Source of the DNA: Puffinus mauretanicus
Taxonomy: Eukaryota; Chordata; Aves; Procellariiformes; Procellariidae
DNA length: 64,000 bases
Direction of reading: 5' to 3'
Assembly: GCA_023333565.1 (NCBI GenBank)
Contig: JAJKFH010001480.1
Coordinates: 806,001 to 870,000 of the forward strand
How positions within the stretch are numbered: position 1 is the first letter of the stretch; every line of letters starts with the position of its first letter. Under the pieces are notes generated by a model. The model saw only the letters and a list, made by a program, of their open reading frames with translations, ran no database searches and was not told the origin of the DNA. Below are positions 51,201 through 61,300 of the stretch, one piece after another. Both the position numbers and the translations under genes were made by a program.

Positions 51201-52389
51201 GTGGGATGAACTTTGGCTTTTGAAAGTTAGGTTGTCAGTCCTCTCTCGTAAATTGTCAAAAATAATGATAGTAAATGATGTGCTTTTTATATTTGTGTAA
51301 CCCCATGTTTGTGTTTGGCAACAAGGAGACTTGCTCTTCAAATATCCTGAAATAAACACTTTCACTCAATCCCCCATCCAAGTTTGTTTTCTCGTGACTG
51401 ATTTGCCCACTGTGGTGACAGGGGTGGGGATGACAGCAAGTCAGAGCTCTGACGTGTGGCCAGTGGGTGTCTCAGACAGCTCATCGCTTGACACTGCTTA
51501 TACGAGGTCAGCACAATTTGCTCGATCAGCACAGGACATACAGCAGTTCTCCCCTTGTTGCTGCACGGGAGCAGCTGAACAGACGGCAGTAGCCATGGAG
51601 TATTTCCTTGCACGCAGGCCTGAGAAAACTGCTACGTAAGTCAGATTCACGGATTTTGGGTTTGAATTTGTAGACCAGAAAAATTGGTCAGAAAGGCTCA
51701 CCTTGTACCTTTTGGATCCTGACTCAAGTCTAACTTTTTATATTAGTAGAAAAGGAGTTTGAAATCATCAGTGGAGCTCACTCCATTAGAGAAAAGAAAA
51801 CTCTGCTCAGCAAAGGGAAGGGAACAGCTGGAGAGAAAGAGTTTCTCTTACCTGAGGCCACTACAACACAAAACAATCCAAGGCATGCACTGGTTAAATC
51901 TTAGAAAGTGCTATAGGCAACCCACTTCTGCAATTGCCTTAGAAAATTATTGTTGTTAGCCATTCTGTTGATAGTTCATATTGTAGGAATTACTAGCAGA
52001 TGGGAAAATAGATGACTCAGAATACAGTATTAACAATCCATATTTTTTTAATCAAAGGCCTCTAATAAGGCATGTTGCATCTGTAAGATTCATTTAAGCA
52101 GTTGCTAGGAAGAATTTGTTTTTTCAAGTAAACACAACAAACTTGATACAGATTATTTTTTGATTGAATATCTATTTTCTTAACAATTTAAACCCTGAAA
52201 ATATATTTGCTTGTTTTCGTTGCACCGGCTTAATGGCAGTATTCCATAATTTAGTTTGATAGACTGGAGGTTTGCAATGGTAACTCATGCATTATGGAAT
52301 TACTAATGAAATCTAATTTTATCATATTGAAAACATCACAGGCCTAGAGCTTTTATTTACCTCTGTTAGCTGTCAAGGGTGGATTAAGA
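48231..52389. other. Intronic gap, mostly nothing recognised
   Basis: AT-rich intron DNA. A GC-rich patch at 51422-51635 is bounded by plausible splice signals (TGACAG before it, GTAAGT after it). No known exon is recognised there. Confidence 0.5.
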
Positions 52390-52926
52390 TTATAGTGTGC
52401 TACATCCACCAAAACTTTGGCTTTCGCCCCTTGAAAAGTTTGGATGGCTATGGATATGAGCTGGCCAAGTGCGGCTAATGAGTTCCAGACTCTTTTCCAG
52501 ACCCCTTCGCCTAAATCCATGGACCGCAAGCACCACTGAGTATCTCAGATGCATGTCCTTCCTCCTGACTCCTGTCCTGGACACAGGTGGAAGCCAGTAG
52601 TCAGGATTTGCATTGCACCCTTTGACTTGATGACTTCTGAGAGCCCATTTGTGGTTGTACTTTATCTCCTTCCTTCTCAGCTTACTGCTACAGAACTTGA
52701 GTCTGTAGACAGGAATGCATACGTATTTTCCAAGTGCCCATTTTGGTCGAATTTTCGTCAGTATGATTTGACCAGGGTTGCGAACAAAATACGTAAGGTA
52801 CAGTGTGGGTCCTCCTGCAGGCAGAAGTAGTATTGACTGCAAGTAATTATTCTTTGGTTTGCTGAAAATACTGATCCAAATGAAGCTGGCCCATCTGGGA
52901 TGCAAGAAGTTAGACAGAAAGACCAA
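52390..52926 (-). other. 178-codon open frame, unrecognised
   Basis: This is the second longest open frame, antisense to STK3. The predicted product is rich in basic and aromatic residues with no motif I recognise, and the region has no repeat hallmarks. Adjacent GC-richer DNA continues to about 53370. It is probably chance, but could be a decayed retrocopy. Confidence 0.15.
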
Positions 52927-55900
52927 AAAAGTAAAAAATGTTGCACTTCCCTTGCTGAAGTTTGGTTCTGAGAGATGACCACATCAGTATGTGAGGAAAG
53001 AATTCCTTGTGTGTCACTGTTTGAAGACATGTAAAAAATGCAGTCGACCTGAAACTAGTATTGACCAGAGTAAGTTCAGTTAAAAGGTTAGTTATAGTTA
53101 TGCTTTGATTCTGTGCTGGTTGACCCAGCTCAAGGTGGTGCTGCTGAAAGAACCTTCTCCCACTGGAAGCTTGGATTGATGGAGCTTTGTTCTGCATGGG
53201 TGCCTTTCTTCCACCAGGATTTCCCCTACATCAGGGAGAGGAGAAGGCAGAGGCAAGAGCTGCTGGCACTCAGCTTGCACCACTGGGAGCTTGCCCCACA
53301 AGGACGACTGTTAGCTGGTCTTTTCGTAGGCAAAGTCAACTTCCTTTGCTCTAGCAAAGCACAGTAGAGAATTTCAGTGTGGCTTCTTTGGGTGCAACTG
53401 TGTCTTGAGAATCCATCAGCTTGTAGAAGAAATTATTCAGTATTATCTGGCTCTGGAGACGGTTTTGCTTTGGTTTTTTTCCTTGCTTCCCTTATGCATT
53501 GTAACTCTCCTTTCAGGAGGAAAGTTTTTTTTTTTCCTGTAAACTAATTTTTCTACTGGAAAACTGAGTATGCGTACCCACTCTAAAAGACTCTATGTGT
53601 GTGTAAAACAGATGCACACACCTACTGAATATTATATATTATTGTATGTAATTGATAGATTCATGGCATTATAAATTGGAGTTTGGACTGTTTCTTTCCC
53701 AAACCCACATGATTACTGGTGATATGAAGGGTCCCAGTGAAGGCAAATGCTTTTACCAGAACCTCCAGTCACTGACGACCTCTGTCTTGGAGATGGCCCA
53801 TCTTGACACTAATTGCTGTCTGTTGTGTGATTATGGGTATTTGATCTCTAAAAGGACATGATTGATTCTGTTATTTGGAGTGGCAGAAATTGAACTATCT
53901 GTCGTTATCAGGCAAATACTATCCTGATTACTGAACTGCTACAGTTTACAGCTCTCCTCTCTTTTCCCATTGATGCCGGTAGCCCTAGTAGTTACAACAA
54001 CAAACTATGTGGGTAATTATTTATGGCAGTTTAAATTGTGAGCTGTTTGCAAGTGAAAGTAAGTGAGAGTGCTGAGCTCTATTGCTTTAAGAATTTGAAT
54101 CAAAATATTTATCATACAGGGGAATAAATTACATAGGAATAATTAAATATCTTGTTTGAATTATTTCTGCGCATCTCATTGGATGTATTTGCTGTTGCAT
54201 TCAGCATTTAGGCTTTTGCAGGCTTCAGGCTTCATGAGGTAGTATCTATAGCACAGACAGAAGTCAAGAAAAAATATTTTGAAGTTTACCAAGGAGACCT
54301 ATATGTCCATGGACACACACACTCACCCCCTAGAGTCAGCTGTGGCTTTTAGATGTGCTTAAGTGGTTTTCTATCATACGTAGAGCTCTCTGACTATTCC
54401 TGCCTAATCCAGCATCTGACATCAGATAGATGAGACCTTCATAACTCTATTTTCACTTTCTTAATGTCCCTGTTTTCTGTCATTTACTTCCTTTGAATGT
54501 CCTGAGCATCAGCCGTTCATACAGATGAGTACTGCAGCTCCCTGGGTCCCCTGGGTGATGTGGCTGAGATCATTCTGAATGATTCTTATTCTCTGGATTT
54601 AAAAATTCATTCTCTTTATATTTTAATTTCCAGCCCAGCTGTCTGTGATCTTTAAAGAATATTTAATTCTGTTTGCTGGCTCTGTTTCTTGATTGAAATT
54701 TAAATAAAAACTCACCCATCACATTCTTCTCTGACAATTTATAAAAAAATGTTTTTCAGTGCAGAATAATTATGTGATCGCATGAGTTGGAGTCTATTCT
54801 ATGCAGTGTAAGCCTGCTGTCTACAGTGGTGACTAGAGGGAATAAATGGCTACCCAGGCTGGCCCAGAGCGGGTAGGAGACTTCATCAGTGGCAGTTCTC
54901 ACAGAACACTCACATACGAGATTATTCGTGGTGCCTTCCTTAGTCGGTTTGCTGGTCCATGGAGCCCCAAATATGTTTCTCCTCTCACATGTGCTAAAAA
55001 CCATGTTTTTATTGCTTCTCTCATCTGTGCTGCGTTGGGATCCGTTAAACAGGGGAATCGGCACTGTTGTCTCTTCTCATTATACTGCAAATCTCTCTGA
55101 CACTTCAGTCCTCTAAAAGAATATCTTCCCTGAGAAGTGTCTGTCATGTGCCAGTTACATTTACCAATGGGCTAAAAATGAAAGAGAATCTTTTTTTTTT
55201 TTAAAGCTTTTCTTTCTCTGAAAGTGGAAAAATGTTTTTCTGCAAAAGTCTTGGTGACTGAGGAATTATGGTTCCTTTTCCCCATCCTTTCTTGCATATA
55301 TCAAATGGGAGAAATACGGTAAGCTAGATGATACTTAATTTCTTGGGAGGCAACTCTTTCCCTCCTAAGAAACTAAAGGTTTCATTTGTCCTTGGGAGAG
55401 ACAGACATTACTGATGAGCTACTGAGCACATCTGAGGTGTCTGAAGCTCATACAGGTCTAAGGATCTTTGGCCCTGGAAGATATTTTGACATCTGGGTTT
55501 TAATTCTCATCTTCATTAGGAATCTTATTGTTAAAATGACGTTGCATAAAAATGTGCATCTTTTTCCATATGCTTTTCTAGGAATTTCTGATCTGCACTC
55601 CCTCTTTATTATGACTTTAAGTTATTAATTTACTATGTACAATGTAGTCTATTAGTAGAAGTCATAACGCTGGGGTTTGGACTGTATGTAGCAATATGTG
55701 TTGCTAATTTATATGCCTCAGATGCTGATAAAAATAAAGATCAAAAGTAGTATTTCATTCCTCAGGGAAAACAGATCAGACTGCGTTGATGGAAGACTGC
55801 CCTAGATTCATGAACAAAGTATTGACTCATTAGTAGGATGATTCAGAAAATGTTTTCTTCCCCCCCCAGTTAGGTGGTGTGCTTGTTTGCAATGTCAGAA

Positions 55901-56774
55901 TATTTGCAAACAAAATATAGATTATCGCTTTCCTAGGATGAAATTATTTGTGCTATTTGAAATTTGTTGATATTTTTCACACTCAGTGAAGAGTAATTGG
56001 CACATAGGCAATTCCGACGAGAGAAAATGGAGAGGCACTAGACTTCATCAAGGAAACAAAAAATACACAGGCCAGCCAAAGGAACATATTTCCAATGCAG
56101 ATCCTTCCCTGCCAAAGCAAGTTGGAGCAGTAGTGCCCCAGTACCTGACAAGACTCCAGTTTACTTGCAGCAGCCAGCAAGCCAGTGAAGCTTGTTATAT
56201 GACTTGTTATATGACCCATTGCTCCTAATGAATGCAGTGTAATGACCTGTTTAACGTTTGTGAGAAAGTATTTTTAGAAATACCTTGGTCAAAGGTAACT
56301 CCCTCCCATGAATTCAGGAAATAATTTCATGTATTATTTAAACACTCTGTTGGCAATTTACTCTCACTAGTTCTGGCAGCAATCTGTTGAGGAAGACAGG
56401 TGCCTTGTCATTCTTATCAGAAACTACCTCTCAATATCTGTCAGACTATTACAGCAGCTGTTTATTTTTCAGGCTTCTATAAGAGACTGAAGTTCAGTAA
56501 GAAGTATTTGATTAAGCAATATAATTTATATACATGAATATAATTGTGTATACTGTGACATGCTTTTTTTCAGCCTAATGAGTTAAACTCCAGCCCTGTA
56601 TTTATTTGCAATCTATTTGCAATGTTTGCAAAGTGATTTTATTTTTTTTTAATTAAATGTAATGTGTGTGTTTGTATTTTCATATGCTGTTAAATTATTT
56701 ACTGTGGAGCATACTAAGGCTTTGGTTATATAAACAGTTATATATACGTATACATAGACTCAAAGTGTGTTTTT
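52927..56774. other. Intronic gap, nothing recognised
   Basis: AT-rich intron DNA with GC-richer patches at 53110-53340 and 54790-55070. A 12-base tandem repeat (CTTGTTATATGA twice) lies near 56190-56213. No gene is recognised. Confidence 0.55.
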
Positions 56775-56870
56775 AAAAAAAAAAAACAAACACAACAAAA
56801 AACAAAAACAAAAACAAACCACAACAACACCCCCTCCCGCCCCAAAAAAACCCCAAACCCAAAAACACAC
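56775..56870. repeat. A/C-rich tract before the SARAH exon
   Basis: This 96-base tract is poly(A), then AAAAAC units, then C-rich. It lies about 110 bases upstream of the last STK3 exon. It is partly complementary to the GTTT-rich acceptor region at 56944-56980. Confidence 0.9.
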
Positions 56871-56950
56871 TGCAACTGTAAATTAAAGGATTATGAAAGG
56901 TGGTGGTTTTCATTTTTGTTGTAAATAGTTTTTAATCTTTTTTGTGTTTT

Positions 56951-56982
56951 GTTTGTTTGTTTGTTTGGTGGTTGGTTTACAG
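56951..56982 (+). promoter_or_regulatory. STK3: Unusual GTTT-repeat splice acceptor region
   Basis: The acceptor of the last exon lacks a normal C/T-rich tract. Instead it has four GTTT units (56951-56966), then GGTGGTTGGTTTAC and the AG at 56981-56982. U-rich content may still bind U2AF, but the interspersed G residues suggest a weaker or regulated site. Confidence 0.6.
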
Positions 56983-57141
56983 TTAAAGAATCTGAGTTTA
57001 GAAGAATTACAGATGCGATTAAAGGCTTTGGACCCTATGATGGAACGAGAAATTGAGGAGCTTCGTCAGAGGTACACTGCAAAGAGGCAACCTATCCTAG
57101 ATGCGATGGATGCAAAGAAACGGAGGCAACAAAATTTTTGA
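56983..57141 (+). CDS. STK3: STK3 (MST2) terminal coding exon: SARAH domain and stop
   Basis: This exon starts in phase 0 after AG at 56981-56982 and ends with TGA at 57139-57141. It encodes the last 52 residues (MST2 440-491). They form almost the whole SARAH coiled-coil domain, starting LKNLSLEELQ, followed by the basic tail ending in RRQQNF. The SARAH helix mediates MST2 homodimerisation and pairing with SAV1 and RASSF proteins, and is needed for activation and scaffolding. Sequence and length match the family with no visible defects. Confidence 0.98.
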   Translation, partial: LKNLSLEELQMRLKALDPMMEREIEELRQRYTAKRQPILDAMDAKKRRQQNF

Positions 57142-58315
57142 GTTTGTTTTACTTTCAGAGATAATACTATGAGTCTGTGTGGAGACTGGTAACTTTGTAA
57201 GTCTGAAGGAATTTGATTGTAAGAGTTTTCAAAAACCCAATCTTTTGAATTTTCCTTTACAAGCAATGACAATTGGAGCAGTGACAGAACATACATATGC
57301 TGTTCTGCAAAGGCAGCAAAACACATTACCACTTGATTATATTTTCAAATGTTTAATGTAATAGAAGTTTAATCTATTACTTCCCAATCTTTTTCAGGTG
57401 TATAGTGGTAACTTGGTGTTGTACGTTAGGAGTTGTGTTTTGGAGCACCTGGAATGATTTCTTGATTGTGCAACACTACAGAACCTTATGTTGCAATGTA
57501 TTTTCCTCCCACTTAGTAGCATATTTATTATGTAATCTTTGGTTATCCTATTTATTTTATGCCTGTTTTCTTTTTTATTAGGAAGTACTAGGATAATATT
57601 GTGGAGAACAGAGCCAGATTAGATAAAATTGGTATTGTAGTATAATGAAAAGAAGCTCACCACTATATTATCTTTTATAACTCCAATTTCAGCAAGCATC
57701 CCAATTCAGGACAGCACTTGAACGTGTATCCAGCCCATTCATATCAGTAGAATTTAAGCATAAAATAAGTAATAGGCACATGTTTTTCTGCTCTCCTGAA
57801 CCAGGGACTGTGGCTGTAGTTGAGCAATACAGTTGTCATGCTACACAGGATTCTTTTAGAGAGTATTTCTATTGTTTTTACACACACTGAATGATCTCTC
57901 ATTAAACAAGAAAACAAGTGCCTAATCAGTTTTTATTTTTCTGTTAATTAGGAGAGGCAATACTTGCAGTCACTCCTTCAGTGTAAATTTCCAATTGCTA
58001 TTGCAATTCTGACCAGTATAAACCTCTATTTTGCACCATAGTTTTATAATGAAGTAACAGCTACACTTTCTAGATATGTATTTTGGTTCATTTAATTTTT
58101 TATCACCGTTTTGAGGGGAGAGGGGAGTTATTAGTGGTTTGGGTTTGGTTTGATTTGGTTTCACATTATAGATATGAAGGGATAGTAATTTAAAAGCCAA
58201 AGAAAATCAATTGAATACTTGTATATAATAAGTACTGAAATGAAGCAACATTTTGCAGTCCTCTGAGGGTTTTGTCCTGCAATTGCTAAACATTAAAATT
58301 CCTGTGGGCTTCTGT
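57142..58315 (+). other. STK3: STK3 3' UTR (probable extent)
   Basis: About 1.17 kb follow the stop codon up to the presumed cleavage site after ATTAAA at 58292-58297. The length is in line with what I recall for mammalian STK3. An earlier weaker ATTAAA (57901-57906) and later AATAAA sites (59513, 59787, 60334) could give shorter or longer forms. Confidence 0.6.
58292..58297 (+). terminator. STK3: Probable STK3 poly(A) signal
   Basis: The variant hexamer ATTAAA is followed within about 25 bases by the GT-rich stretch CCTGTGGGCTTCTGTGG, the expected downstream element. This is the best-supported hexamer and downstream-element pair after the stop codon. Confidence 0.55.
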
Positions 58316-61300
58316 GGTAGATTTTTGGGAATCAGAAATGCAGGACCAAGCTCTTAGTATCTTTTTACAAGTTATTCTGTCTGGTTTATATTGTGGGGTA
58401 TCTAGTAGGTAGAATTTACAACATTGCAAGAAATATTTCAGACTTAGGAGAAAATGTGATCCACTTTCTGAACAATCTACTGTGTTCTCTATTGATATCT
58501 TTACTATTGTTGCCTTTTGTGTAAATAACTTCACTGTGATAGTCATACTTCTTTAAACAATACAGCTGAAAAGATCTTTACATTCAGCCTTCAGCTGTTA
58601 AACTTTTAATGGTGACTACTGTATGGGCATCTTCTGTTAAATGTTTTCTGGAAGTTAGTAATCATCTCATACCTCTTAACATTTACCGTAATCATATGCG
58701 GACCATTTAGATAGAACAGTGCAGATTTTGGAAACGGTGCATTATATCATAAAGCTTATGCAAAGGATAACAAAAGTTTTTACAAGATCAGCATGCTGCA
58801 GCCATGCTGGGACCAGTACTTGGGTTTCAGCTGTATACAGCCATTGTCGTCATTGTCATTCTGTGTGTGTGTTTGCGTGCATGCCACGCTCTAACATGTA
58901 AACCCTAGAGTCAAATCAATTTTAATTGTGATTGTTAGAACAACCTTACCCTCAACTCTCTTCATATTTCTTAAAGTAATGACCATCCTTTATGAAAAAG
59001 CAAGAACACAGAAGATCCATAAAAATTACTTTAGGCGAGATAAATGCACCTGGTAGTCTTATGCCTCACATTTATACAGTGAAATGATGTAAAGTAAAAA
59101 ATGGTATAATCATATCACTGTGTCATTAGATTATAATCATAATGCAGCAAAAAATAACAGCACCAACCTCCCCTATTAGTATGGTTCTTATTTATTTAAA
59201 ATGAATTTCTAATTCTTGAACTTTCTATTCTCAAAAACTCAAAGGTGTGTGTGCATACATATATTTGTGTAGGTTACACACATATATGTGCATATCTGTA
59301 TATATAAGAAAAAATACAAAACAGATTTAAACCATCAGGAGAGGAACCTAGCTTGCCTTTTCTTGGTGTGCCTTTTAAGCAAAGTGTCATTGTCCAGACA
59401 CTCTTGCTTGCATCATTAGCAGCTTTCTCTTCCCTTACTCTCTTGAAATTTTCCCACCAAAACTAAGACTTTGATTTTGAATAATGTGGCTTTACAGTGT
59501 AATAGACAATGTAATAAAATGATCACAATTTTCATATTTTGTGTATTCTGAAAACTTTAGTAACGCAGTGCACTAAACGTTAATTGCTTATCCAGAGGGA
59601 CTCCAGTAAAAGGCCGTTTTAGACTAGGGCTATTGCAGTCTGACCTTCTGGAAGGTATCAGAAGATAAAGGACATCCTTTCTTCACTCCTGATCTGTCTG
59701 CATAGAAACAACTCGAATAAATTTTGTGCACGTGCATGCACACAGGCATGGATTATACATGCAGGAGAAAAATCTGAAAGCCATGGAATAAAATAAAAAT
59801 ATAAACAAGCTACTTAAAATGGGTGAAAAATAGTTTCTGAGATACTGTAAACTGGGTAGATATAGGATGTTTGTGACCAAAGAATGCTTTCACCAATTAA
59901 TATGAAATTAGTAATGTTGCCCTTCTGATATGGTGCACGGTGCAGTCAGTGTAAGAGCTGTCTTTGGCTTCAGAAGCCAGAGTGTCAGGCTCTAAATTAT
60001 GTGCAAGCGTAATGTATAGAAATAGGTTTTATATTGCGAGATGGGTACAACTTATTTTTTCTTTCTTCTGTTCATATAAATGAATCAAATCATCCATGTT
60101 GATGACTACACATCTCTACTGGAGGATGAGCATCTCAGTAAAGGAAAGCTGATAGTACAATAAATAAGACATTTTAAAAGCAAGCCTTGCAGGAAATCTG
60201 ATAGAACTACTGACAAGTTAACCTTCAGTAAAATTTCAACCAAGCAATTTCTTGTTTGCTTCTGACTTTGTATGTTTAGGTTTAGTAAGTAAAAAAAATT
60301 TTGAAAAATCATTACTTATTACTAAACATTTGTAATAAAAGCTAATTTTTCATGTATAACTGTCTTCTTGTTATTCATTCTAACCGAAGCTAAATTATGT
60401 TAATAGTAACCATTAATGTTCATTTCCATAGCCATCTCTCATGCTTTTATTTCCTTTCTACAATACGGTGAGCCCAGCTGTGAGTGCAGAAAACCACATC
60501 TCTCAAAGTCAGCTCTGGAAAGGATTTTTCCAGCTCAAGACATTGCTGCAAGCTCTAGAAGTCTGAGGATCTCAATGGAAGAGTATCAGGCCAGTCTAAG
60601 GACACACATCCTCAATACTTTGTGAAAGTCCCTCTCTCTGCTCTCTAAGGTTGCTAAAAGCCTAATCCTGAGAGAGCTGAGCACCACCCCAGTACATTGG
60701 AAGTCTTCATAGACATCCTTTCCTTGGAGGTACTAGCAGACATTAGCAGCTTTAGGTGCTCCTTTGGTTTTCTAGTGTAATGAGAACAACAATAGGTAAT
60801 GGATAGGCTTAACTAGGAAAAGCGAATACATTTAATGTCTGAAATTTGATTGCACAGCCCATTTATTTTCTGATTTTTTAAAATTATTCTCTAAGAATTT
60901 GCCCACAAAGACACTAGTAAAAGGGTCTCATGAACAAAACTCCCTAGTGAATCACGGTATGTTCGAAGTGACAAAATTCTACTGCTAATCTGAATTAATC
61001 TGACAGTTATTGGATATTATAATTATTTACTGTTTATGTACGGCAAATAATAGCTTGCCTGTATTTGCCCAGGTATAGTATAGTCAGGTGGGAGTGCACA
61101 GTGGCTCAGGCTGCTTCTCCATCCAGTGTGTTGAACTTCCAAATATAAATATGGCTCATGATGAGTGAATCCGTGCACAAGTACATGAGATAGCCTTAGT
61201 CACCATTAATAGGCACTGGTGCTTCCAAGCAGAATGTATATTGTACAACTTCTGTAAAGCACTTTGTGTGCACGCTGTTTTATCAATGTGATATGATGAG

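Larger units (their letters stand above)
10289..56982 (+). other. STK3: STK3 last intron (46.7 kb)
   Basis: The intron runs from donor GTAAGT at 10289 to acceptor AG at 56981-56982. It separates the SARAH exon from the rest of the gene. It contains all LTR copies and most of the CR1 copies in the window, listed separately. Read-through from the upstream exon stays open for 21 residues to a stop at 10352-10354, and an AATAAA lies at 10381-10386. The gaps between listed elements are described in their own entries. Confidence 0.93.

Noticed and set aside
59236..59304. TG/CA and TA-rich stretch as a regulatory site
   Set aside because: It is an imperfect dinucleotide microsatellite with no further structure.
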